The notes: generated by a model from the letters alone, not told the origin. Counted from the first letter of the stretch, positions 1 through 7,288 are shown. The stretch is DNA of 7,383 nt from Oscillospiraceae bacterium (GCA_902783825.1 CACZSJ010000036.1:1-7383), one strand, 5' to 3'. Numbers and translations: made by a program.

Positions 1-1
1 A

Positions 2-1111
2 GAGGGCGCAGGCCGTCTGGCCGCTGAGCTTTGCGAGCTCAATCGCAAGCGCCAAAACATTGAAACCGGCATTTGGCAGGAAGCGCAGGCCATGCTGGCA
101 AATCAGACGCCGGACGCGCCCATCATTCTGGCCAGCGACGAATGGCATCAAGGCGTCGTGGGCATTGCCGCCTCTCGGCTGGCGGAGCAGTTTTCCGTGC
201 CGGCCATTATGATTTGTCTCAGCGGCGAGTTGGGCAAGGGCTCATGCCGCAGCTATGGAGATTTCAATTTGTTCGAAGCGCTGAGCGCCTGTTCCGACCA
301 CCTGATTGACTTTGGCGGGCACGCTTTGGCTGCCGGTCTTAATGTCCGCCGGGACAATCTGGACGCTTTTCGCCAGGCCTTTATCGCGTATTATCGGGCC
401 AATCGTCCGGCGGGACGACCGGAAGTACCGTGCGATCTGCTGATTCGTGACCCGGCGATGCTCAGTATGGAAGCCGTGCGGGAGCTGGATTGTCTGGAGC
501 CCTACGGCAACGGCAACCCTAAGCCGATTTTGTGCTTCAGCGGTGTGGAGCTGCTTTCCGCTGTCAACGTGGGTGGCGGCCGCCATTTGCGTTTGCGTCT
601 GCGCCTGGGGAAAAGCTGTTTGGAGGGCATCTTCTTTTCTCACACCGCCGAAGAGCTGGGTGTCCGGGAGGGCGATCTGGTGGATCTGGCGTTTCATCCC
701 AAGCTCAATGAATTCCGCGGGCATACCTCTGTGCAGCTGCAGGTAATCGCGCTGCGTCACCACGAAAGCGAAGAGCTGTGCGACCTGATTCTGCGGCAGG
801 ATAACAAAGCCCTTTGGGCCGCGGCGGATGCTTGCCCCCAACGGGCGGACTTTGTACGGATCTGGCGGGAAAGCCAGGGCCGTCTGCGCCTTGGATCCAG
901 CCCATCACAAGTGTTAGAACAGTGTCCCGCCGGGATGCTGCCGGAGCGTTACTGCATCTGCCTGCTGACTCTGCTGGAGGCCGGTCTGCTGCGGAGCGCC
1001 AACGGCGAAGTTTTCGGCGCGGAGAGTGTATCGATTCAAGGCAAGGCCGATCTGGAGGCAACTGAGATTCTCCGTCGCCTGCACGCCATGAATTACGGAG
1101 AGCAAGCATAA
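2..1111 (+). CDS. recJ: RecJ single-stranded-DNA 5'-3' exonuclease, C-terminal part (5' end outside window)
   Basis: This is the C-terminal 369 codons of a RecJ-type DHH-superfamily exonuclease, which degrades ssDNA 5'-3' in RecF-pathway recombination and mismatch or base-excision repair. The frame is open from base 2, and the residues before the first ATG (base 92) already fit RecJ (LNRKRQNIE), so the gene enters from the left and that ATG is internal. Numbered from base 2, the visible landmarks are the DHHA1-region motif DEWHQGVVGIAASRL at about 46-60, KGSCRS near 79-84, and GGHALAAG at 105-112, a conserved nucleic-acid-binding loop. LEPYGNGNP at about 165-173 leads into an OB-fold section (HLRLRLRLGK through NEFRGHTSVQLQVIALR). 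About 115 C-terminal residues follow, like the extra C-terminal domain of Firmicutes RecJ proteins. The catalytic DHH motifs lie upstream, outside the window. The stop overlaps the rel start. Family assignment is firm. Confidence 0.95.
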   Translation, partial: EGAGRLAAELCELNRKRQNIETGIWQEAQAMLANQTPDAPIILASDEWHQGVVGIAASRLAEQFSVPAIMICLSGELGKGSCRSYGDFNLFEALSACSDHLIDFGGHALAAGLNVRRDNLDAFRQAFIAYYRANRPAGRPEVPCDLLIRDPAMLSMEAVRELDCLEPYGNGNPKPILCFSGVELLSAVNVGGGRHLRLRLRLGKSCLEGIFFSHTAEELGVREGDLVDLAFHPKLNEFRGHTSVQLQVIALRHHESEELCDLILRQDNKALWAAADACPQRADFVRIWRESQGRLRLGSSPSQVLEQCPAGMLPERYCICLLTLLEAGLLRSANGEVFGAESVSIQGKADLEATEILRRLHAMNYGEQA

Positions 1112-1113
1112 TG
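1097..1113 (+). promoter_or_regulatory. Shine-Dalgarno and TAATG stop-start overlap joining recJ to rel
   Basis: GGAGAG at 1097-1102 lies 8 bases before the rel ATG (1111-1113), and the recJ TAA (1109-1111) shares its last A with that ATG. This fixes the rel start and suggests translational coupling, with ribosomes finishing recJ re-initiating on rel. Coupling is inferred; overlap and spacing are seen directly. Confidence 0.8.
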
Positions 1114-3345
1114 CAGGAAGAAAGCGTACAACAGAACACGCCGCTGGACCCGGATCTCATGTTTGCGTCCCTGGAGGAGAAGATTCGTTCCTCCGGCATT
1201 CCGGTGGACATGGATCGGGTACGCGCCGCCTATGAGACGGCAAAGCTTGCCCATTCCGGGCAGCTTCGCAAGGACGGCTCCCCCTATATCACCCACTGCG
1301 TGGCTGCTGCCGACATTACGGTGGATCTGGGCTTAGACGAAGACTCCGTTGTGGCGGCGCTGCTGCATGATGTGATCGAGGACACCACGCTCACCCATGC
1401 CGATATTGCTCATCAGTTTGGAGAGCCTGTCGCAGATATTGTAGAGGGTGTCACCAAGCTGACCCGCGTGCAGTACACCAGCAAGGAAGAAGAGCAGATG
1501 GAGAATCTGCGCAAGATGCTCATGGCCATGGCCAAGGACATCCGCGTCATTCTCATCAAAATTGCCGACCGTCTGCACAACATGCGCACCATGGCCTACC
1601 AGAACACAGAAAAGCAACGCTCCAAGTCTCTGGAAACCATGGAGATTTACGCGCCTATCGCTCATCGTTTGGGTATGCAGCGGGCCAAGTGGGAGCTGGA
1701 GGATCTTTCCCTGCAGTACCTGGACCCCACCGGCTACAAGGAGATCACCGATTCTCTGGAAGAGAAGATCCCCATGCTGGAAAGCTTCATGGCCGGGATG
1801 GAGGAAAAAATCCATGCGCGGCTGGAAACCGAGGGCATCCAGGCTACCATCTACAGTCGGATCAAGCATGTGTACAGCATCTATCGAAAGATGTACGCCC
1901 AGAAGCTGGACATCGACGGCATTTTCGATCTGTGCGCTTTTCGGGTCATTGTGGACAGCATCCCAGACTGCTATAACGTCTTGGGCATTATTCACGACAT
2001 GTTCAAGCCCGTCCCAGGGCGCTTCAAGGACTACATCTCCACGCCCAAGCCCAACATGTACCAGAGCGTACACACCACCGTGATCGGCACGGAAGGCATC
2101 CCCTTTGAGGTGCAAATTCGCACCTGGGAGATGCATCACACCGCCGAATACGGCATCGCCGCCCACTGGAAGTATAAGCTGACCGACAGCGGCGCCGTGC
2201 GCAGCGGCGACGAGGACAAATTCGCCTGGGTCCGCCGTCTGCTGGAAACCCAGCAGGAATCTGACGCACAGGACTTTTTCCACGATCTGAAAATCGATAT
2301 GTTTGCGGACGAGGTCTTCGTTTTCTCCCCCAAGGGGGACGTGATCAATCTGCCCGCCGGCGCCACCCCCATTGACTTTGCCTACAGCATCCACTCCGAT
2401 GTGGGCAATCATATGGTCGGCGCCAAGGTCAATGGGCGCATCGTCACCTATGATTACGCGCTGCAAAACGGGGACATCGTGGAAATCCGCACCTCCAAGT
2501 CCGCTCCCGGCCCCAGCCGGGATTGGCTGAACATCGTAAAAAGCGGTTCTGCCCGCACCAAAATCAAGCAATGGTACAAGAAGGAACGCCGGGAGGAAAA
2601 CGTCATCCGCGGACGGGAAATGCTGGAGGATGAGCTTCGGCATAATGGCTTGTCTCTGGACGATGTGGTAGATGAGGAAATTATGTCTCCCATCCTCAAG
2701 CGGCTCTCCTACGCTGCTCCGGAGGATATGTACGCCGCCATCGGCTACGGCGGCATCACCGTGGCCCGCGTGGCAAACCGCCTGCGGGACGAGGTCAAAA
2801 ACGCCAAGCCTGACCGCAAAACCGCACTGGACAAGGTGTCCGCAGCCGCCGAGCGCCGGGAGCAGAACGCCAAGCGCGAGGGCAAGGCTGTCCATGGCGT
2901 TCTGGTGGAAGGTCTGGACAATTGCCTGATCAAATTCTCCCGATGCTGTACCCCGGTGCCCGGTGATGAGATCATCGGTTTCATCACCCGGGGGCAAGGC
3001 GTCTCCATCCACCGGCAGGACTGCGGCAATTACCTCAAAAGCATCGAGACCCCTGAAAACGAGGGTCGCTGGATTCGCGTCTCCTGGGCCAGAGAAACAA
3101 CAGATAGTTATGTAACCACTCTGAGCATTGCCTCCAAGGACCGTTCCGGTCTGGTCATGGACATTGCCACCGTACTCAACGCGCTGAACGCAAAGGTGCG
3201 CAATCTGTCCTCCCGAAATACCGGCGGCAATCTGGCCATCACCATCATCACCCTGGAAGTGAAAAATGTTGCCGAGCTGCGCTACATCATGGCCCGTCTG
3301 CAGGCCATCCCCGGCGTGAGCGGCGTAAGCCGCAACGGCAGCTGA
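1111..3345 (+). CDS. rel: Bifunctional (p)ppGpp synthetase/hydrolase, Rel/SpoT (RSH) family
   Basis: This 744-residue cytosolic enzyme makes (p)ppGpp from ATP plus GTP or GDP and hydrolyses it to GTP/GDP plus pyrophosphate, setting the stringent response. The length is typical of long RSH proteins. The N-terminal HD hydrolase domain is complete: R53, H62, H86-D87, E90-D91 and D153 (in ADRLHNMRT) match the Mn-binding and substrate residues of streptococcal Rel. The synthetase domain (about 240-355) has R250 and K252, metal ligand D273, RFKD at 304-307, stacking Y317 (NMYQS) and E333 in EVQIRT. RFKD is the RxKD signature of bifunctional Rel/SpoT rather than the EXDD of RelA. A TGS domain follows (about 400-461, H428), then a helical segment, the zinc-finger/RIS domain (C612, C613, H634, C638) and a C-terminal ACT/RRM domain (about 665-742). 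Both activities should be intact. It is the central gene of the operon. Confidence 0.97.
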   Translation: MQEESVQQNTPLDPDLMFASLEEKIRSSGIPVDMDRVRAAYETAKLAHSGQLRKDGSPYITHCVAAADITVDLGLDEDSVVAALLHDVIEDTTLTHADIAHQFGEPVADIVEGVTKLTRVQYTSKEEEQMENLRKMLMAMAKDIRVILIKIADRLHNMRTMAYQNTEKQRSKSLETMEIYAPIAHRLGMQRAKWELEDLSLQYLDPTGYKEITDSLEEKIPMLESFMAGMEEKIHARLETEGIQATIYSRIKHVYSIYRKMYAQKLDIDGIFDLCAFRVIVDSIPDCYNVLGIIHDMFKPVPGRFKDYISTPKPNMYQSVHTTVIGTEGIPFEVQIRTWEMHHTAEYGIAAHWKYKLTDSGAVRSGDEDKFAWVRRLLETQQESDAQDFFHDLKIDMFADEVFVFSPKGDVINLPAGATPIDFAYSIHSDVGNHMVGAKVNGRIVTYDYALQNGDIVEIRTSKSAPGPSRDWLNIVKSGSARTKIKQWYKKERREENVIRGREMLEDELRHNGLSLDDVVDEEIMSPILKRLSYAAPEDMYAAIGYGGITVARVANRLRDEVKNAKPDRKTALDKVSAAAERREQNAKREGKAVHGVLVEGLDNCLIKFSRCCTPVPGDEIIGFITRGQGVSIHRQDCGNYLKSIETPENEGRWIRVSWARETTDSYVTTLSIASKDRSGLVMDIATVLNALNAKVRNLSSRNTGGNLAITIITLEVKNVAELRYIMARLQAIPGVSGVSRNGS

Positions 3346-3359
3346 GAGAGGAGCGTTTT

Positions 3360-3803
3360 ATGAGAGCCGTTGTTACAAGAGTATCTTCCGCCTCGGTCAG
3401 CATCCGGGGAGAAATTCAGGGCAAAATTGGCAAGGGGTTTCTGATTCTGCTGGGCGTCCATGAGGACGACGGTCAGGCGGAAGCTATAAAAATCGCCGAC
3501 AAGATCTGCGGCCTGCGGGTCTTTGAGGATGAAAACGGAAAAATGAACGTCAATCCCCGAGACGCGGGAGCGGAGCTTCTGATTATCAGTCAGTTCACTC
3601 TTTTTGCCGACTGCAAGTCCCGACGCCCCGGCTTTTCCAAAGCCGCCCGTCCGGACACTGCCATCCCCCTATACCAGCTGGTCATCCGCCAATGTCAGGA
3701 GCAAGGCTTCAAAGTGGAGACCGGCAGCTTCGGTGAAGAAATGCTTGTTGAATCCGTCAACGACGGTCCCGTTACCATTATTCTGGATACAAAGGAGTTA
3801 TAA
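3360..3803 (+). CDS. dtd: D-aminoacyl-tRNA deacylase (Dtd)
   Basis: This 147-residue protein hydrolyses the ester bond of tRNAs mischarged with D-amino acids (and glycine on tRNA-Ala), acting as a homodimeric chirality checkpoint in the cytosol. The family start MRAVVTRVSSASV, the SQFTLF motif at 77-82 (T80 sits where the family's conserved threonine is) and the NDGPVT motif at 134-139 are all present. G136-P137 form the Gly-cisPro element that excludes L-amino acids. Length equals the usual 145-150. The ATG is preceded by AGAGAGGAG (3344-3352) at normal spacing, and the gene starts 14 bases after the rel stop. The rel-dtd pair is a widely conserved neighbourhood in Firmicutes, in line with co-expression. 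No missing key residue or length anomaly was seen. Confidence 0.95.
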   Translation: MRAVVTRVSSASVSIRGEIQGKIGKGFLILLGVHEDDGQAEAIKIADKICGLRVFEDENGKMNVNPRDAGAELLIISQFTLFADCKSRRPGFSKAARPDTAIPLYQLVIRQCQEQGFKVETGSFGEEMLVESVNDGPVTIILDTKEL

Positions 3804-3809
3804 GCTATG
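3792..3809 (+). promoter_or_regulatory. Shine-Dalgarno for the MBL gene embedded in the last dtd codons
   Basis: AAGGAG at 3792-3797 encodes Lys-Glu, the residues just before the C-terminal leucine of Dtd, and is also a near-perfect ribosome binding site 9 bases before the ATG at 3807. The genes are only 3 bases apart. This supports both the downstream start and tight translational linkage of the two genes. Confidence 0.75.
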
Positions 3810-4418
3810 CTGATCAAGACCCTGCCGGTAGGCCAACTGGAAACCAACTGCTACGTTGTCACCAATGAACTCACACTGGAATGCGTCGTCATCGATCCGG
3901 GCGATGAGAGCAACACGATTCTCAACTACCTGGAGGCCAATCATCTGTCCTGCAAGGCCATCATGCTCACCCACACCCACTTCGACCATATCGGCGCAGT
4001 GGAGGCTGTACGTCAGGAAACCGGCGCGCCAGTCTACATGCATCCCCTGGACGACGCAAAAAACAGCTTTTTGGGCGGCCGGGGCTTTACCCTGCCCGAG
4101 GGTGGCGTCTATTACCAGGACGGCGATGTGATTGAAGTCGCCGGTCTGCGCTTTGACGTCATCGGCACGCCCGGCCACACCCCCGGCGGCGTCACGCTGC
4201 GCTGTGAAAATGCCCTGTTCACCGGCGATACGATGTTTCGCGGCAGCTGCGGACGGACCGATTTCCCCGGCGGCGACATGGAAGAAGAGCTGGCTTCTTT
4301 GCGCAAGCTGTGCCTTCTGGAGGGGGACTATGAGGTCTACCCCGGCCACATGGACAGCAGCACACTGGCCCGGGAGCGGATGTTCAACTATTACTGCCGT
4401 GTTGCCTTGAGTCGCTGA
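3807..4418 (+). CDS. Metallo-beta-lactamase-fold hydrolase, glyoxalase-II-like (YcbL type)
   Basis: This 203-residue protein is a compact hydrolase of the metallo-beta-lactamase fold. The full binuclear metal set is visible: THTHFDH at 55-61 gives H56, H58, D60 and H61; H124 lies in TPGHTPGG; D141 in LFTGDTMF; H181 in YPGHMD. The GRTDFPGGD stretch at 149-157 is typical of the short GloB/YcbL group, which lacks the C-terminal helical glutathione-binding domain of classical glyoxalase II. A thioesterase-type reaction such as S-lactoyl-thiol hydrolysis is plausible but the real substrate is unknown. No signal peptide is apparent, so it is probably cytosolic. Genes of this type commonly follow dtd in Clostridia, as here. 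The residue after the last metal histidine is Met (PGHMDSSTL) where Gly is frequent, a small deviation that should not affect metal binding. The family is certain; the specific function is not. Confidence 0.9.
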   Translation: MLIKTLPVGQLETNCYVVTNELTLECVVIDPGDESNTILNYLEANHLSCKAIMLTHTHFDHIGAVEAVRQETGAPVYMHPLDDAKNSFLGGRGFTLPEGGVYYQDGDVIEVAGLRFDVIGTPGHTPGGVTLRCENALFTGDTMFRGSCGRTDFPGGDMEEELASLRKLCLLEGDYEVYPGHMDSSTLARERMFNYYCRVALSR

Positions 4419-4426
4419 GGTGAGAC

Positions 4427-5335
4427 ATGAAAGAACCATCTCTGGTAATCCTTGCTGCCGGAATCGGCAGCCGCTTTGGCGGTTTGAAGCAAATCACCCC
4501 GGTGGACCCCCGGGGTCACGCCATCATCGACTTCTCTTTGTACGACGCTTATCGGGCCGGCTTTTGCAAGGTCGTCTTTATCATCAAGCACGAGATTGAA
4601 GCTGACTTCAAGGCCTTCATCGGCCAACGCATGGAAAAGTACTTTGACGTACGCTATGTCTATCAGCAGCTGGACAAGCTCCCGGCGCCTTACCAGGTGC
4701 CGACAGGACGCAGCAAGCCCTGGGGCACAGCTCACGCCACTCTCTGCGCTAAGGAGGCGGTAGACGGCCCCTTTGCAGTCATCAACGCCGATGATTTCTA
4801 TGGTCCCAGCGCTTACCGGGTTTTGTATGACTTCCTGACTGCGGACAACCCGCCGAACGAGCACGCCATGGTGGCCTATTCGTTGAACAAGACCGTTACC
4901 GAGCATGGCACCGTTGCCCGAGGAATCTGTCAGGTACAGGACGGCTTCCTCCTCGATGTGGTAGAGCGGACCCGGATCGCCAAGCGCGGAGAGGATGCCG
5001 CCTACACTGAGGACGGGGAGACCTGGATCCCCCTGTCCGGTCAATCTCCGGTTTCCATGAATTTTTGGGGCTTTCAGCCCTCTATGATGCAGGAGCTGGA
5101 GGATCGCTTCCCCGCCTGGCTGGAAGAGAATCTGCCCGTCAATCCGGAGAAGGCCGAATACTTCCTTCCCTTTGTAGCCAACGCGCTGATTCAGGAAGGA
5201 CGCGGCCGCGTGCGCGTTCTCAACTGCCACGAAACCTGGCACGGCATCACCTATCAGGAGGATATGGACAGTGTAGTTTCCTACCTGGCGCAGCTGCGCC
5301 AGGACGGGGTATACCCCGAGACTTTGCTGGATTAA
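4427..5335 (+). CDS. Sugar-phosphate nucleotidyltransferase-like protein (NTP_transferase fold)
   Basis: This 302-residue protein has the Rossmann-like nucleotidyltransferase core that joins a sugar-1-phosphate to an NTP and releases pyrophosphate. The N-terminal nucleotide-binding loop is LAAGIGSRFGGLKQ at 9-22, with R16 and K21 as the expected phosphate contacts. PWGTAHA at 98-104 matches the base/sugar pocket motif, and NADDFYG at 120-126 carries the aspartates expected to hold Mg2+. Further family-like segments are GTVARG at 161-166 and MNFWGF at 211-216. The protein resembles a group of about 300 residues in Clostridia and Bacteroides annotated only as nucleotidyltransferase; it is not clearly GalU, RmlA or GlmU. 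It lies 22 bases before galE, so a UTP:hexose-1-phosphate role is a reasonable inference, not shown by sequence. GAGGTGAG at 4417-4424 precedes the ATG, and the gene starts 8 bases after the MBL stop. Confidence 0.85.
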   Translation: MKEPSLVILAAGIGSRFGGLKQITPVDPRGHAIIDFSLYDAYRAGFCKVVFIIKHEIEADFKAFIGQRMEKYFDVRYVYQQLDKLPAPYQVPTGRSKPWGTAHATLCAKEAVDGPFAVINADDFYGPSAYRVLYDFLTADNPPNEHAMVAYSLNKTVTEHGTVARGICQVQDGFLLDVVERTRIAKRGEDAAYTEDGETWIPLSGQSPVSMNFWGFQPSMMQELEDRFPAWLEENLPVNPEKAEYFLPFVANALIQEGRGRVRVLNCHETWHGITYQEDMDSVVSYLAQLRQDGVYPETLLD

Positions 5336-5357
5336 GAACATCATCGGAGGAAGCATC

Positions 5358-6374
5358 ATGAATGTATTGGTCACCGGCGGCGCCGGTTACATCGGCAGCC
5401 ATACCTGTGTGGAGCTGCTGGAACGGGACATTGGCGTCGTGGTTATCGACAATCTGGTCAATTCCAGCGCCAAGGCGGTGGAGCGCGTGGAGCAGATCAC
5501 AGGAAAGCGTATTGCCTTCTATCAGAACGATGTGCGGGACAGAGCGGTTTTGGACCGGATCTTCGAGAAACACGACATTGACTGCGCCATCCACTTCGCG
5601 GGTCTGAAAGCGGTAGGCGAATCGGTTGCCATGCCCCTGGAGTACTACAACAACAATCTCTTTTCTACCATCACTCTCTGCGAAGCCATGCGGGATCACG
5701 GCGTGCGCAACATTGTCTTCTCCTCCTCGGCCACGGTGTATTCCGGGGACAACAACATGCCTCTGCGGGAGAGCTCCAAAACCGGCATGTGCACCAATCC
5801 CTACGGCTGGACCAAGTATATGTCCGCGCAAATCCTGCGGGATACAGCCCACGCGGTGGATGATTTCTCCGTCTCCCTGCTTCGGTATTTCAACCCCATC
5901 GGCGCCCACAGCAGCGGTATGATCGGCGAAGATCCCCGCGGCGTCCCTAACAACCTGATGCCCTTTATCTCTCAGGTAGCCATCGGGCGCAGGGATCATC
6001 TCACCGTATACGGCAACGACTACGACACGCCGGACGGCACCGGGGTGCGGGACTACATCCACGTTGTGGACCTGGCACGGGGCCATGTGGCCGCCATTGA
6101 ATACATGCAGACGCACCGGGGTGAGAATGTGTTCAACCTGGGAACCGGTACCGGCTACAGTGTGCTGGATATGGTGCATGCCTTTGAACGGGTCACCGGC
6201 AGGAAGGTCCCCTATGAAATTGCGGATCGGCGGCCGGGCGACCTGGCCACCGTCTATTCCAGCCCCGATAAGAGCGCGCAGCTTTTGGGTTGGAAAGCCC
6301 AATACAGCTTGGACGACATGTGTCGGGATGCCTGGGCATGGCAGTCGAAAAATCCCATGGGCTATGAAGCCTGA
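5358..6374 (+). CDS. galE: UDP-glucose/UDP-hexose 4-epimerase (GalE)
   Basis: This 338-residue extended short-chain dehydrogenase interconverts UDP-glucose and UDP-galactose using tightly bound NAD, in the Leloir pathway and glycan precursor supply. The NAD loop is GGAGYIGSH at 7-15 (G7, G10, G13), with D31-N32 after the second strand and D58 near the adenine site. FAGLKAVGES lies at 80-89. The catalytic residues S124, Y149 and K153 (NPYGWTK) fall at exactly the E. coli GalE numbers, as do N179 and R231 in the substrate pocket. The C-terminus WQSKNPMGY is also typical, and length is normal (about 338). The position matching E. coli gate residue Tyr299 is Val299 here, which may allow N-acetylated UDP-sugars. 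GGAGG at 5346-5350 precedes the ATG by 7 bases. It is the last gene before the terminator and follows a nucleotidyltransferase gene. Confidence 0.96.
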   Translation: MNVLVTGGAGYIGSHTCVELLERDIGVVVIDNLVNSSAKAVERVEQITGKRIAFYQNDVRDRAVLDRIFEKHDIDCAIHFAGLKAVGESVAMPLEYYNNNLFSTITLCEAMRDHGVRNIVFSSSATVYSGDNNMPLRESSKTGMCTNPYGWTKYMSAQILRDTAHAVDDFSVSLLRYFNPIGAHSSGMIGEDPRGVPNNLMPFISQVAIGRRDHLTVYGNDYDTPDGTGVRDYIHVVDLARGHVAAIEYMQTHRGENVFNLGTGTGYSVLDMVHAFERVTGRKVPYEIADRRPGDLATVYSSPDKSAQLLGWKAQYSLDDMCRDAWAWQSKNPMGYEA

Positions 6375-6424
6375 ACGTCAACAAGCGGCCTCCTCTTTTC
6401 GAGGAGGCCGCTTGTTGGCGTTTT
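6374..6424 (+). terminator. Strong intrinsic-type terminator after galE
   Basis: A 22-bp stem (arms 6374-6395 and 6401-6422, one G-U pair, GC-rich upper half GCGGCCTCCTC) closes on a 5-base loop TTTTC. Its 5' arm begins at the last base of the galE stop codon. The 3' arm runs into TTTT at 6421-6424, a short T-tract for readers of the + strand. No comparable T-run follows the hairpin in the degV direction, so it mainly ends the recJ-galE unit. Because the genes converge, it may also slow or protect degV transcripts. Confidence 0.85.
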
Positions 6425-6438
6425 GGGATCCCGATCCC
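6425..6438. repeat. Short inverted repeat between galE terminator and degV stop
   Basis: GGGATC-CC-GATCCC is a perfect 6-bp inverted repeat with a 2-base centre, directly after the T-tract of the large hairpin and just past the degV stop at 6440. As RNA it could form a 5-bp stem with a 4-base loop. In the degV direction it is followed by only an A-run, so it is not a terminator by itself. It may be incidental. Confidence 0.4.
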
Positions 6439-6439
6439 T

Positions 6440-7288
6440 TTATTCATTGATGAACAAGACGCCCAGGGTTTTCGGACCGCAGTGGGAAGAGACGGTGCAG
6501 CCGGCCGTGGTATGATGAACCTCTTTGCACCCGCTCAACTCATAAACCAGTTGGATCAGCTTCTCCACAAGAGCCGGGTCGATCTCTCCGGACTCGGTAA
6601 GAAACACGTGGCCAGGCCGGATCGCCTTATTCTGCAGGCGCTCCCGGATATACTGCTCATAGACATGCTCGATGCTGCCCCGGTATTTTTTATAGACTCC
6701 CAGCTTCCCGCCCTTCATCTCCAGAGCGGGCTTGAGCTTCAGCAGATTCGCGCCCAGGGCCTTGACGCCGGAGCAGCGTCCGCCCTTCCACATAAACTCC
6801 AGGGTATCCAGCACAAAACTGGTCTCCACCTTGCTGCTCAGGCCGCCCAGATACCGGGCAATCTGCCAGGCGTTCATGCCTCGATCCCGGCATTCCGCGC
6901 CCTCAATGGCCATAAGGCCCACGCCCGTGGAGAGCAGCCGACTGTCCACCACGTACACGCCTTTCAGCTCAGCGGCAGCCAGCCGGGCCGCATTGTAGCT
7001 GTTGGAAAGCTCCGCGCTGATGTCCAGGTGAACCACCTCATAGCCGGCATCCACCAGCGGCGTGAAAAAATCCAGGAATTCCTGTACGCCGGGCGCGGAA
7101 GTCTTGGGCAGGATCCCATCCTCATGAAAGCGCCTGTACATGTCCTCAGGGGTGAAGTGCTGACCATCCAGGAAGCTCTCTTCTCCCAGTACAATTGTCA
7201 GCGGAATTGTGTGGATCTGAAACCGTTCCAACAATTCCGGTGAAAGATCCACCGTGCTGTCGGCAGTAATGGCAACGGGTTTGCTCAC
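6440..7288 (-). CDS. DegV family fatty-acid-binding protein (FakB-like)
   Basis: This 282-residue protein belongs to the DegV/FakB family, which binds a single fatty acid. In Gram-positive bacteria it presents the fatty acid to the kinase FakA to form acyl-phosphate for phospholipid synthesis. Family landmarks in order are the N-terminal ITADSTVDLS (7-16), PKTSAPG (61-67; T63 and S64 in the carboxylate pocket) and ISAELSNSYNAA (90-101; S91). DTLEFMWKGGR follows at 161-171, and SSHCGPKTLGVLF at 267-279 includes H269. These fit the residues that hold the fatty-acid carboxylate in FakB proteins; the usual SGTY is SNSY here, a mild variation. The start is GTG (complement of CAC 7286-7288), with AAGGGGG 11 bases upstream and no in-frame ATG nearby. 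No fakA is present in the window. The gene converges on galE and has its own promoter. Which fatty acid is bound cannot be read from sequence. Confidence 0.93.
   Translation of the reverse strand: MSKPVAITADSTVDLSPELLERFQIHTIPLTIVLGEESFLDGQHFTPEDMYRRFHEDGILPKTSAPGVQEFLDFFTPLVDAGYEVVHLDISAELSNSYNAARLAAAELKGVYVVDSRLLSTGVGLMAIEGAECRDRGMNAWQIARYLGGLSSKVETSFVLDTLEFMWKGGRCSGVKALGANLLKLKPALEMKGGKLGVYKKYRGSIEHVYEQYIRERLQNKAIRPGHVFLTESGEIDPALVEKLIQLVYELSGCKEVHHTTAGCTVSSHCGPKTLGVLFINE

Noticed and set aside
92..94. ATG at 92 as the real start of a short RecJ-like gene
   Set aside because: The same frame is open to the left edge and already encodes RecJ-like sequence, so the gene is simply cut by the window, not truncated.
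1333..3012. Very long minus-strand open frame (559 codons) opposite rel
   Set aside because: It lies wholly opposite an unambiguous rel gene. Its length is explained by GC-biased third positions of rel keeping the opposite frame stop-free. Its protein shows no recognisable domain and it has no clear ribosome site.
5336..5357. Separate promoter for galE in the 22-base gap
   Set aside because: The gap contains little beyond the GGAGG ribosome site, and no -10/-35 pair was found in it.
3798..5374. Minus-strand open frames opposite the MBL and nucleotidyltransferase genes
   Set aside because: They mirror complete, motif-bearing plus-strand genes and show no family motifs of their own.
5247..6302. 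Minus-strand open frame of 351 codons opposite galE
   Set aside because: It is a shadow of galE, whose catalytic residues and length are all canonical.
6482..7243. Plus-strand open frame of 253 codons opposite the degV-family gene
   Set aside because: The minus-strand frame carries the DegV motifs, a promoter and a ribosome site. The plus-strand protein has no recognisable features.
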